In this document: positions 1 to 6,178 of the stretch, piece after piece
Numbering within the stretch: position 1 is the first letter of the stretch
Layout: every line of letters begins with the position of its first letter
NCBI GenBank assembly: GCA_025450405.1
Contig: JANWHL010000239.1
Span: 1-10,774, forward strand
Reading direction: 5' to 3'
Source of the DNA: Ktedonobacterales bacterium
GTDB lineage: Bacteria > Chloroflexota > Ktedonobacteria > Ktedonobacterales > JADMIN01
Length of the DNA: 10,774 nt
Position numbers and translations under genes: made by a program
Notes under the pieces: generated by a model
Seen by the model: the letters and a program-made list of their open reading frames with translations, nothing else
Database searches by the model: none
What the model was told of the DNA's origin: nothing

Positions 1-2
1 CG

Positions 3-809
3 ACCCTCGAGGAGCGGATCAACGGCTGGGTGCTGGACGACCTGACCGTGAGGACCGAGGTCCTGCCGTATCGCGAGGCGGTGGCGACCGGGGCCATGGC
101 CCTGTTCAGCGAGAAGTATGGCGACGAGGTCCGCGTCGTGACGATGGGCCCGAGCAAGGAGCTGTGCGGCGGGACACACTGCCACGCCACCGGCCAGATC
201 GGCCTCTACGTGACGACGCAGGAGACGAGCGTCGCGGCGGGTATCCGGCGGATCGAGGCATTCACCGGCCGTGGCGCGCTGGCCCACCTCCAGGGCCGCA
301 GCGCCCTCGTCAGTGGGATCGCGGACCGGCTCCAGACGCCGCCGGATCCGGTGGCCATTCAGGACCGCATCCAGCAGCTCCAGGACGACCTGACCGATAC
401 GCGCCGCAAGCTGGCACAGGTCCAGCGCGGCCAGGCGCGCGAGATCGCCGCGGACCTGGCGGCTTCGCCGGTGCGCGCGGGGGATATTCCGGTGGTCGCG
501 GCGGTGGTTTCCGTGGCGGACGACCGGGCGCTCCGCGACCTGGCGGACGCGGTGCGGGGGCGCCTGGGTTCGGGCGTGGTCCTGCTGGCGGCGGAGGTGG
601 ATGGTCAGGCCCGGTTCATCGTGACGGCGGACGAGGCCCTGGTCAAGCGGGGCGTCCACGCGGGCAAGGTGGCCCAGGCGGTGGGCGAGCGGTTGGGGGG
701 CCGGGGCGGCGGTCGCCCGGAGTCGGCCCAGGGGGGCGGCCGCCAGGCGGGCCGCCTCGCGGAGGCGGTGGCCGTCGTCCCTGAGGTGGTCGCCACCCAG
801 GTGGGCTAG
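3..809 (+). CDS. alaS: Alanyl-tRNA synthetase, C-terminal part (5' end outside window)
   Basis: AlaRS charges tRNA-Ala with alanine in the cytoplasm and edits mischarged Ser/Gly. The window holds the last 268 residues; the frame is open from the left edge, so the gene is partial there. Near the start is the SKELCGGTH motif of the editing domain: its Cys (165-167) and His (177-179) are two of the usual zinc ligands, and the first two (HxxxH) would lie upstream. It is followed by the ETSVAAGIRRIEAFTG segment typical of the family. A coiled linker (about 350-450) leads into the C-Ala/DHHA1 domain, which ends with the diagnostic glycine-rich stretch (RGVHAGKVAQAVGERLGG, then a run matching GGGGGRP-x-AQ-GG, about 640-740). 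No frameshift is visible. The catalytic and tRNA-recognition domains cannot be judged. The gene is followed by a strong hairpin at 842-882. Confidence 0.98.
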   Translation, partial: TLEERINGWVLDDLTVRTEVLPYREAVATGAMALFSEKYGDEVRVVTMGPSKELCGGTHCHATGQIGLYVTTQETSVAAGIRRIEAFTGRGALAHLQGRSALVSGIADRLQTPPDPVAIQDRIQQLQDDLTDTRRKLAQVQRGQAREIAADLAASPVRAGDIPVVAAVVSVADDRALRDLADAVRGRLGSGVVLLAAEVDGQARFIVTADEALVKRGVHAGKVAQAVGERLGGRGGGRPESAQGGGRQAGRLAEAVAVVPEVVATQVG

Positions 810-841
810 CGACGTCAGGCTAGTTCGCCACATCGAGCGGT

Positions 842-882
842 GTCGCCGCCCGCGCGCACCACTGGCGCGCGCGGGCGGCGAC
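842..882 (+). terminator. Perfect 16-bp GC hairpin after alaS, probable terminator
   Basis: The left arm GTCGCCGCCCGCGCGC (842-857) pairs perfectly with 867-882 around a 9-base loop (ACCACTGGC). It lies 32 bp past the alaS stop. No U-run follows, so this is not a textbook intrinsic terminator, but GC-rich bacteria often use such stems. It also argues against a GTG start at 883 for the next gene, because that codon directly abuts the stem. Confidence 0.65.
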
Positions 883-972
883 GTGTTGGTACCCCGTAGT
901 CCATGTGGCAGCCAATTCTGGTTGCCCTCGCGCGATCGGCCACGTCGTACGTTGTATAACAAAGAGGTACCG

Positions 973-1944
973 ATGAGGTGTGACGCGCTGGCGGCTTCGC
1001 GCGTCGCCCTATCCTCCGCGGACATCATCGCGATGATGTCCGCGCCCGACCCAGTAGGCCCGTGCGCCGTGGCTTGGCGCACCCTCACAGCCGGCGGCAT
1101 GTCCATCCATCCAACGCTCGCGCCGGGACGTGTTCCCACTGCTTCGCGGGCTGCCGCCGCACCAGTGGGTATTGTCATGCTTTATGCGATCCGCGTGTCG
1201 CCCAACACCACGATCGACACCATCCTGGCGGCGCTCCGACACACTCGGGAGGAGGAGGTCGCCCTCGTCTTTCCCACCGGAACCAGCACCGCGCTGGCCA
1301 ATGGATTGGAGACGCTGTACGAGCGCTGCCGCGCCCATGGCAAATACGTCGTCGTGATCGGCGGTGATGAAGTGCTGCGCGCGTCCGCCGTGGCCGCCGG
1401 GTTCGCCGCCGCCACCACCCTGGCCGAGTGGGAAGCCGACCACCGCCGCGCGCCACGCTTCCCGCACCTCTCCTGGAAGCCGCGCCGTGGCAAGGTCACC
1501 GCGCCGCTGCCAGAGCCGTCCATTTTCCTGGTCTGGTCGCACCTGAGTGCTGAGCGCGAGGACGACCCGGACGATCTCTATGAGATCATTGGCGACGATC
1601 CACCAGACTACGTCGCCGATCTCGTCGCCGCCGATGAGGAGCTCTCGCCGCCCCACCGGCACGCCGGCATCACGACCGTGCCGCTGCCGCGTGACCGGCG
1701 CACGCACCGGCTGGCCGAGCGCCGGCGCGATGCCGTCGAGGCCGCCGCCGTGGAACGCGCCCACCTGGATTATGAGGAGCACCTCACCCGCACCATCCGG
1801 GTGACCGGCGTGCCCATGTTAGCGCACACCTCGGGCCTCCTCGCCAGCATTGCCTCACCAAACACCCCGGAGCCCGACCTGGCGGAGCCCGACCTGGCGG
1901 ATGCCCCGCCCGCGGATGACGAGCCGCGGGCTCCTGGCGAGTAG
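973..1944 (+). CDS. Hypothetical acidic protein with a conserved-looking alpha/beta N-terminal domain
   Basis: Function not recognised. From ATG 973 it has 323 residues. ATG 973 has a good ribosome site (AAAGAGG at 961-967, 5-base spacer). Residues 1-68 look unlike a folded domain and use A/T third positions more often than the rest. From the internal ATG at 1177 the protein reads as alternating strands and helices (MLYAIRVSPNTTIDTILAAL, then VALVFPTGT, YVVVIGGDEVLRASAVAAGF). This pattern recalls, from memory, a small domain found at the N-terminus of some Chloroflexota hypothetical and baseplate-like proteins. A hinge rich in Asp/Glu follows (about 1555-1650), then an Arg-rich helix (RRTHRLAERRRDAVEAAA), then a Pro/Asp tail with an exact 15-bp tandem repeat. 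No signal peptide or clear membrane segment is seen. The start is uncertain: 973 by ribosome site, 1177 by domain boundary. A TATAAC at 955-960 could be a -10; if so, transcription would begin around 967 and leave almost no leader for ATG 973, which favours 1177. Confidence 0.7.
   Translation: MRCDALAASRVALSSADIIAMMSAPDPVGPCAVAWRTLTAGGMSIHPTLAPGRVPTASRAAAAPVGIVMLYAIRVSPNTTIDTILAALRHTREEEVALVFPTGTSTALANGLETLYERCRAHGKYVVVIGGDEVLRASAVAAGFAAATTLAEWEADHRRAPRFPHLSWKPRRGKVTAPLPEPSIFLVWSHLSAEREDDPDDLYEIIGDDPPDYVADLVAADEELSPPHRHAGITTVPLPRDRRTHRLAERRRDAVEAAAVERAHLDYEEHLTRTIRVTGVPMLAHTSGLLASIASPNTPEPDLAEPDLADAPPADDEPRAPGE
1017..1044. repeat. Perfect 28-bp palindrome
   Basis: CGCGGACATCATCG (1017-1030) is followed directly by its exact reverse complement (1031-1044), with no spacer; the flanking bases 1016 and 1045 do not pair. 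It lies between the two possible starts (973 and 1177) of the hypothetical gene. If translation starts at 973 it encodes SADIIAMMSA; if it starts at 1177 it lies in the leader or upstream region, where it could be an operator for a dimeric regulator or an RNA hairpin. No regulator can be named. Confidence 0.9.
1870..1899 (+). repeat. Exact 15-bp tandem duplication in the hypothetical gene
   Basis: GAGCCCGACCTGGCG occurs twice in tandem (1870-1884, 1885-1899), encoding EPDLA twice, with a third degenerate copy after it (GATGCC..., DAPPA). It lies in the disordered acidic C-terminal tail. This is a typical slippage-type in-frame duplication. Confidence 0.9.
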
Positions 1945-1973
1945 CGCCCCGCGACCGCGCCATTCGCCCGCTC

Positions 1974-2000
1974 CGGCGGATGTCAGTGGGGCATCCGCCG
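1974..2000 (+). terminator. Hairpin after the hypothetical gene, possible terminator
   Basis: CGGCGGATG (1974-1982) pairs with CATCCGCCG (1992-2000) over 9 bp around a 9-base loop, starting 30 bp after the stop codon at 1944. No T-run follows, so termination is inferred from position and stability only. Confidence 0.5.
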
Positions 2001-2138
2001 CCCCATACACATCAACCTAAGCGCGACCCGGCATCGCGGATGTTGGCTGTAGGGGCCGCGCGGGCCGCGGTCACTGGCGGGCGGATCGTGGGGCGCGGAT
2101 GCGGAATTGAAGTTCCGCGTGCGAACCGCCCACGGCTG

Positions 2139-2147
2139 TGCTATCAT
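2139..2147 (+). promoter_or_regulatory. Extended -10 candidate, distal promoter of the CHAP gene
   Basis: TG at 2139-2140, one base, then TATCAT (2142-2147) fits the TGn-extended -10 pattern. No recognisable -35 lies 16-18 bp upstream; extended -10 promoters often lack one. It lies about 155 bp before the chosen GTG start. Confidence 0.35.
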
Positions 2148-2239
2148 ATGCGCACCGCTGAGTGTGGCCTTTTTGCGCCGTCCGCCAGGTACTTCTCTCC
2201 CAAGCCGCTGTACGGCTCTGGGTGATCGGCGCCTGGTTC

Positions 2240-2248
2240 TGGTACAGT
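2240..2248 (+). promoter_or_regulatory. Extended -10 candidate, proximal promoter of the CHAP gene
   Basis: TGG followed by TACAGT (2243-2248) matches TGn-TAnnnT. It would start transcription near 2255, giving a leader of roughly 50 bases to the GTG at 2304, the same geometry as the DHS gene's promoter at 3509-3517. No -35 is seen. Confidence 0.4.
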
Positions 2249-2292
2249 GTGCGAGGAGCGCCGCCAGCGTGGGGGGGCGGGATCACCGACCG

Positions 2293-2298
2293 AGGAGG
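2293..2298 (+). promoter_or_regulatory. Ribosome binding site that sets the CHAP gene start
   Basis: AGGAGG at 2293-2298, five bases before GTG 2304, is a near-ideal Shine-Dalgarno sequence. The in-frame alternatives GTG 2247 and ATG 2382 have nothing comparable upstream. Confidence 0.8.
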
Positions 2299-2303
2299 GC
2301 GCC

Positions 2304-3455
2304 GTGGGCACGGGATCGCACCATCGCCAGACACCTCAAGGACGACGGGCGGATCAGGGATATCGCACCCTGACGGCGGCCATGACCCCGCCAACGGTCC
2401 CCGCGGTCACGCCCGACGCGCCCGCAAACCAGATGGACGATTGGCCCAATCGGGATTGGCCTGAGGGAGATTGGACCGAGGGGGATTGGTCCGACCCGGA
2501 GGTCGGCACCGGCTGGGACAACGAGCCGGAGGGTGAAAGCGCGCCCGCGGAGTTCGCGCGACCCGCCGCGCCTCCCGCGCTGACCGGCGCCTCCGGGCTG
2601 CCCGCCCTGCGCCACTCGCGCACCGCGACCGGCCTCCCCGCCGTCCAATCTACCGATGTGAAGCCGCCCGCCACCACGGTGATCTTCGGCCCGAAGCGCC
2701 CCCCAAAACGCCGTTACGGTGGGCGGCTCGCGGCGCTCGTTCTCCGCCGCCCCCTCCTGTGGGCGGTCAATCTCGTCCTCTTCGTGGTCCTGTTCTTTGG
2801 TGTGGCGCTGCCACGCCTCTCGCCGGCCGGTGCCGGCTCGGACTGCGCCAGCACCGGCCATGGGGCCTCATCCGGCTTGTGCCTGTCGATCCCGTTCACC
2901 AGCAAGTCTCCGGGCGTCCGCATCGCGCCGTTCTCCTGGAACGCGCACGCGGGATCGGTCGTGCCGCCAACCCCGACCCCTGGCGGGCCGGCGTACTTCC
3001 CGCTCGGCTATCCCCAGGGTGAGCCGTGCACTGGCGACCGCTCGATCGTATGGACCATCGCCGTCTCGCGTTGGGCCATCCCACCGGGCTGCTTCGGCCA
3101 GATCTACCACCCCAACCCGATGGATTACCTCTACAACGGCCACGAGATTCTGCCGTTCGGCTACTGCGAATGGTGGCCCGAGGCGCTGTTGCGGAACAAT
3201 GGGCGCTATCCCCCCACGAGTTTGCTTGGGCTCCCCTGGCACAAGGTGCCCAAGGTGGGGGTGCCGATCTGGTACAACACGGTGCCGGTTGGGCACTACG
3301 CGTTCGTCGAGAGCATCGGGACGGGCAGGAATGCCGGCTGGATCCTGATCTCGGAGATGAACATGTGGTGGCGCGGTGGCGGCTACGCGGCGGTGGATTA
3401 CCGCTACATCCGCGTGGACTATCCTGGCGCCGAGTACCTGTACCCGAACAATTAG
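2304..3455 (+). CDS. Membrane-anchored CHAP-domain protein (putative cell-wall amidase/peptidase)
   Basis: 383 residues from GTG 2304. CHAP domains are Cys/His hydrolases that usually cut peptidoglycan peptide or amide bonds. Residues 1-150 are disordered, acidic and Pro-rich, with four DW pentapeptide repeats (46-65). A basic stretch (PKRPPKRR, then LRR) precedes one hydrophobic helix (LLWAVNLVLFVVLFFGVAL, 151-169). By the positive-inside rule the N-terminus is cytoplasmic and the C-terminus outside. The CHAP signature lies at the end: candidate catalytic Cys288 in GYCEWWPEA, His331 in VGHYAFVES, and Glu351/Asn353 in ILISEMN, in the order and spacing expected of the family. Four further Cys (two after the helix, two in about 235-275) could form disulfides outside the cell. 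There is no cleavable signal peptide. It has its own promoter candidates and a 121-bp gap before the next gene, so co-transcription is not evident. The CHAP fold is a motif-based call; enzymatic activity is inferred. Confidence 0.82.
   Translation: MGTGSHHRQTPQGRRADQGYRTLTAAMTPPTVPAVTPDAPANQMDDWPNRDWPEGDWTEGDWSDPEVGTGWDNEPEGESAPAEFARPAAPPALTGASGLPALRHSRTATGLPAVQSTDVKPPATTVIFGPKRPPKRRYGGRLAALVLRRPLLWAVNLVLFVVLFFGVALPRLSPAGAGSDCASTGHGASSGLCLSIPFTSKSPGVRIAPFSWNAHAGSVVPPTPTPGGPAYFPLGYPQGEPCTGDRSIVWTIAVSRWAIPPGCFGQIYHPNPMDYLYNGHEILPFGYCEWWPEALLRNNGRYPPTSLLGLPWHKVPKVGVPIWYNTVPVGHYAFVESIGTGRNAGWILISEMNMWWRGGGYAAVDYRYIRVDYPGAEYLYPNN
2439..2489 (+). repeat. Four 15-bp-spaced GATTGG units (DW pentapeptide repeats)
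   Basis: GATTGG recurs at 2439, 2454, 2469 and 2484, exactly 15 bp apart, giving DWPNR-DWPEG-DWTEG-DWSDP in the cytoplasmic tail of the CHAP protein. The spacing is exact while the intervening codons have diverged, so the repeat is not purely recent slippage. Confidence 0.9.
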
Positions 3456-3508
3456 GCGCGCGTCATCATCGCTGGCGCGTCGCCCTGGGAGCCGCGCCCG
3501 CTGGCACG

Positions 3509-3517
3509 TGGTATACT
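3509..3517 (+). promoter_or_regulatory. Extended -10 promoter element of the DHS-family gene
   Basis: TGG then TATACT (3512-3517) is a near-consensus extended -10. Transcription would begin near 3524, about 53 bases before GTG 3577. No TTGACA-like -35 is present at 16-18 bp. Confidence 0.6.
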
Positions 3518-3576
3518 GGCGCACCGGCGTCCCCACCGCGGCGCGCGCTCTGGACGCCGTCAGGAGCAGCCAGACC

Positions 3577-4809
3577 GTGCCGCATCGTCCACAAGAGGGT
3601 CCGTCGCGCCGTCGCGACGATTCCGCTGCGCCCGCCGACCGGCGATCCATATCGGGGTCGCCCCCAGCGCATCCGGCCGCGGAGCGCGCCAGCACGCCCG
3701 AAGACGATGCCGCCACGCCCTATCTTGGCGGGCGGCGCATCGCGCCTGCGCGCCCCCAGCCCGATATGTCCGCCGCCGACCTGATCGACACGGCCTTCCA
3801 GGCGTACAACGCCGGGCGTATCAACGAGGCCGCGCGGCTCTACGCCACCCGTATGCTCGATCCCGAGGCGGATGTGACCATCTGCCTGACCGTGGCCGGG
3901 GCGATGACCCCGGCTGGTGTCGGCGGCAGCATCATCGCGCTCATGGAACGCGGGGCGATTGACTTCATCGTTAGCACGGGCGCCAATCTCTATCACGACA
4001 TCCACCACGCGCTCGATTTCGCGCTCCATCGTGGCAGTTTCACCCTGCCCGACCCCGACCTCCATGACGCCGGCGTCATCCGCATCTACGACATCCTCTT
4101 CCGCGATGCCGTGCTCCTCGATACCGACGCCTTCCTGCGCGAGTGCTTCACGACCTTTCCACAGCGCCCGATGTCCACCGCCGAGCTCCACCATCTGATC
4201 GGCGAGCGCCTCCTCCAGGTCGGTGTCCGGCCCGAGGACTCGGTGCTGGCGATGGCGGCGCGCTGGGACGTGCCGATCTACACCTCGTCGCCCGGTGATT
4301 CGTCGATCGGCATGAATCTCGCGCGCCACCAGCTCGACGGCTATGCCCTGACCATCGACCCGCTCTTCGACGTCCACGAGACCACGGCCATCGTGCGCGA
4401 AGCCACACGCAACGGCGTGATCATCCTCGGCGGCGGCTCCCCCAAGAATTTCTACCTCCAGACCCAGCCGCAGCTCTGGGAGGTCCTGGGCATCAACAAG
4501 GGCGGCCACGACTACTTCATTCAGATCACCCAGGACGCGCCGCAGTGGGGCGGCCTCTCCGGCGCCACCCCGTCCGAGGCGGTCAGTTGGGGGAAGATCA
4601 AGCCGGACCTCCTTGTGGACACCGTGGTGGTCTATGCCGATACGACCGTCGCGTTCCCGCTGATTGCCGCCTATGCGGTCAGCCGGGCACAGCCGCGACC
4701 GCTGCGTCGTCTCTATACGCGACGCGAGGAGCTGCTCGAAGCGCTGCGCGCGGGCTATCGGGCGGGCGCGGGGAAAATTCGCAATGAGGACAGAGAAGGT
4801 TCACAATGA
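3577..4809 (+). CDS. Deoxyhypusine synthase family protein
   Basis: 410 residues from GTG 3577. Eukaryotic and archaeal DHS uses NAD and spermidine to make deoxyhypusine on eIF5A/aIF5A; bacteria generally lack that substrate, and some relatives make homospermidine or other polyamines, so the substrate here is unknown. The conserved body starts at PYLGGRRIAP (about residue 48), so ATG 3766 would cut it off; GTG 3577 has AGGAG at 3562-3566 (10-base spacer) and lies 60 bp after an extended -10. Family landmarks: YNAGRINEAARLY, TVAGAMTPAGVGG, IVSTGANLYHDIHHAL, YTSSPGDSSIGMN, GVIILGGGSPKNF, and SWGKIKPD with Lys340 at the place of the catalytic lysine (human Lys329). So it looks catalytically competent. 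Residues 1-47 are disordered and outside the family. The last ten residues (IRNEDREGSQ) and the stop codon are read from the dispersed repeat that starts around 4785, so the original C-terminus may have been replaced. No other polyamine gene is in the window. Confidence 0.93.
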   Translation: MPHRPQEGPSRRRDDSAAPADRRSISGSPPAHPAAERASTPEDDAATPYLGGRRIAPARPQPDMSAADLIDTAFQAYNAGRINEAARLYATRMLDPEADVTICLTVAGAMTPAGVGGSIIALMERGAIDFIVSTGANLYHDIHHALDFALHRGSFTLPDPDLHDAGVIRIYDILFRDAVLLDTDAFLRECFTTFPQRPMSTAELHHLIGERLLQVGVRPEDSVLAMAARWDVPIYTSSPGDSSIGMNLARHQLDGYALTIDPLFDVHETTAIVREATRNGVIILGGGSPKNFYLQTQPQLWEVLGINKGGHDYFIQITQDAPQWGGLSGATPSEAVSWGKIKPDLLVDTVVVYADTTVAFPLIAAYAVSRAQPRPLRRLYTRREELLEALRAGYRAGAGKIRNEDREGSQ

Positions 4810-5100
4810 GGAAACGGAGGCGGGGTCCCCCACGGGGGGCTGGGGTCCCCCACTGGGGACACACGGAGGAGAGAGGGAGGAGAGGCGGAGGAGTTAACCG
4901 CCGAGAGGGCGCGGAGGACGCCGAGAGGGCGAGGAGAGGGCGAGGAGAGGAGGCGAGTGAAACCACATAGAACACGGAGGGCACAGAGGGAGAGAGGGAT
5001 AGGATAGGGTAAGCGCTGAGCGGATGGAGGGCACGGGGAGCGGGGAGAAGCGAGGTGGTGCGGGAGTGGGGTAGGGAGTAAGCCGGTGCCGATGGGCGAA
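4785..5100 (+). repeat. Purine-rich dispersed-repeat cluster between the DHS and XdhC genes
   Basis: Roughly 300 bp almost without pyrimidine runs on the plus strand. Components: TTCACAATGAGGA (4800-4812); a 20-bp-period direct repeat of GGGGTCCCCCAC (4822-4833, 4842-4853), whose second copy begins a hairpin GTCCCC-CACT-GGGGAC (4845-4860); CGCCGAGAGGGCG twice, 20 bp apart (4899-4911, 4919-4931); and ACCACATAGAACACGGAGG with a following GCACAGAGGG (4962-4990). The first and last match, with few differences, units inside the methyltransferase gene on the opposite strand (9724-9736 and about 9655-9685). No credible gene lies here. The hairpin could end DHS transcription. No clear promoter for the XdhC gene was found. 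Confidence 0.8.
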
Positions 5101-5113
5101 GGAGGGATCGATC

Positions 5114-6175
5114 ATGCGCGAGGTGGCGGGTGACGTCGAGCGCTGGCGGGACGCCGGCAAGCGTGTGGCCGTGGCGACGGTCATCTCGGTCTCGGGCTCG
5201 GCGCCGCGCGGTATCGGCGCGGCCCTGGCCGTGAATGAGGACGGTGAGATCGCCGGGTCGGTCAGCGGCGGCTGTGTCGAGCCCGACGTGATCGAGCACG
5301 GCCTGGGGCTCATCCGCGCCTCCGGCAAGAGCACGCCTGCGCCCGAGGTGCTGGAGTATGGCATCTCCGACGACCAGAACTTCGAGCGCATCGGCCTGTC
5401 GTGCGGCGGCGAGATTCGGGTGCTGGTGGACGTGGTGGACGCGCGTCACGATGCCCTGCTGCGCGATCTCCGCGCCGGCCGCGAGGCCCTGCTGGCCGAG
5501 ATCGTCGCCGCGCCGGCTGAGCGCGCGAACCTGCTCGGCCGCGCCGCCACCTGGGCGCCGCCCGCGGCCTGGCCTGGTGGGCTGGCCCCCGAGCTGGACA
5601 CGGCGGGCGCCGCCGCCGCCCAGGACCTGCTCCAGCGCGGCGTCTCCGAGACGCGCATGCTCCCACTGGCAGGTGCCGGGCCGGCCGAGGTCTTCTTCGC
5701 CGCCTATCCCGCGCCGCCCGCGCTCGTCATCGTCGGCGCCAGCCACGTCGCCATCCCGCTCAGCCGGATCGCCCGCGTCCTCGGCTACCGGGTCACCGTC
5801 GTGGACGCCCGCGAGGCCTTCGCCACGCCCGAGCGCTTCCCCGATGTGGACGAGCTGCTGGTGGAGTGGCCCGACGAGGCGCTGCGCCGCCTGCCGCTCT
5901 ACCGCTCGACCGCCGTGGCCATCCTGACCCACGACCCCAAGTTCGACGATCCCGCCCTCCAGGTGGCGCTGGCCGCGCCGGTGGGCTATGTCGGCGCCAT
6001 CGGCTCCCGCGGCACCCACGCCCAGCGCGACGCCCGCCTGCGCGCGGCCGGCGTGCCCGACGACCAGATCGCCCGCATCCATAGCCCCATCGGCATCGAC
6101 ATCGGCGCCAAAACCCCCGAGGAGATCGCCCTCGCCGTCATGGCGCAGATCGTCGCGGCGAAGCACGGGCGTTAA
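5114..6175 (+). CDS. XdhC/CoxI family protein (molybdenum hydroxylase maturation factor)
   Basis: 353 residues. Family members bind the molybdenum cofactor, promote its sulfuration and help insert it into xanthine dehydrogenase or CO-dehydrogenase-type enzymes. The ATG at 5114 has GGAGG at 5101-5105 (8-base spacer). The N-terminal XdhC/CoxI domain shows GSAPRGIGA (28-36), GSVSGGCVE with Cys54, and IGLSCGGEI with Cys97; both cysteines lie in motifs typical of the family. An Ala/Pro-rich linker (about 125-200) leads to the C-terminal Rossmann domain: LVIVGASHVA (glycine motif from Gly208), then VTVVDAREAF, LTHDPKFDDPAL, YVGAIGSRGTHAQR and SPIGIDIGAKTPEEIALAVMAQIVA. Both halves are complete and no frameshift is seen. 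No molybdenum enzyme subunit is next to it, so the client is unknown. Its end converges on the response regulator with only 3 bp between the stop codons and no evident terminator. Confidence 0.95.
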   Translation: MREVAGDVERWRDAGKRVAVATVISVSGSAPRGIGAALAVNEDGEIAGSVSGGCVEPDVIEHGLGLIRASGKSTPAPEVLEYGISDDQNFERIGLSCGGEIRVLVDVVDARHDALLRDLRAGREALLAEIVAAPAERANLLGRAATWAPPAAWPGGLAPELDTAGAAAAQDLLQRGVSETRMLPLAGAGPAEVFFAAYPAPPALVIVGASHVAIPLSRIARVLGYRVTVVDAREAFATPERFPDVDELLVEWPDEALRRLPLYRSTAVAILTHDPKFDDPALQVALAAPVGYVGAIGSRGTHAQRDARLRAAGVPDDQIARIHSPIGIDIGAKTPEEIALAVMAQIVAAKHGR

Positions 6176-6178
6176 CGC

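Larger units (their letters stand above)
1945..2303. other. Intergenic region before the CHAP gene
   Basis: About 360 bp without a convincing gene. It holds the hairpin at 1974-2000, a smaller inverted repeat (GCGGAA TTGAAG TTCCGC, 2101-2118), two extended -10 candidates (2139-2147 and 2240-2248), and the ribosome site at 2293-2298. The only longer open frame here (1980-2225) has low-quality composition and no ribosome site. I see no RNA gene. Confidence 0.6.

Noticed and set aside
883..972. GTG 883 as start of the hypothetical gene
   Set aside because: It directly abuts the perfect hairpin after alaS, has no ribosome site, and the first 30 residues look like untranslated sequence.
2168..2172. 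A T-run (TTTTT) as an intrinsic terminator
   Set aside because: No stable stem precedes it, and it lies far after the hypothetical gene's stop, downstream of one promoter candidate.
1980..2225. An 81-codon frame in the intergenic region
   Set aside because: No ribosome site, its ATG lies within the hairpin at 1974-2000, and the product resembles no protein.
3466..4509. A 347-codon minus-strand frame opposite the DHS-family gene
   Set aside because: Shadow frame: the plus strand here carries every DHS family motif.
4785..5100. CRISPR array or tandem satellite in the repeat region
   Set aside because: The units are short, of mixed length and imperfect, with no constant repeat-spacer alternation and no cas genes.
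4679..6166. A 495-codon open frame on the minus strand across the DHS end, the repeats and the XdhC gene
   Set aside because: It is antisense to two well-supported genes; its sequence is Gly/Ala/Arg-rich shadow of their codon bias plus pyrimidine-repeat translation (Ser/Pro/Leu runs), with no domain.
6176..6178. Bidirectional terminator between the converging XdhC and regulator genes
   Set aside because: Only 3 bp separate the stop codons and I saw no clear hairpin in the adjoining gene ends.
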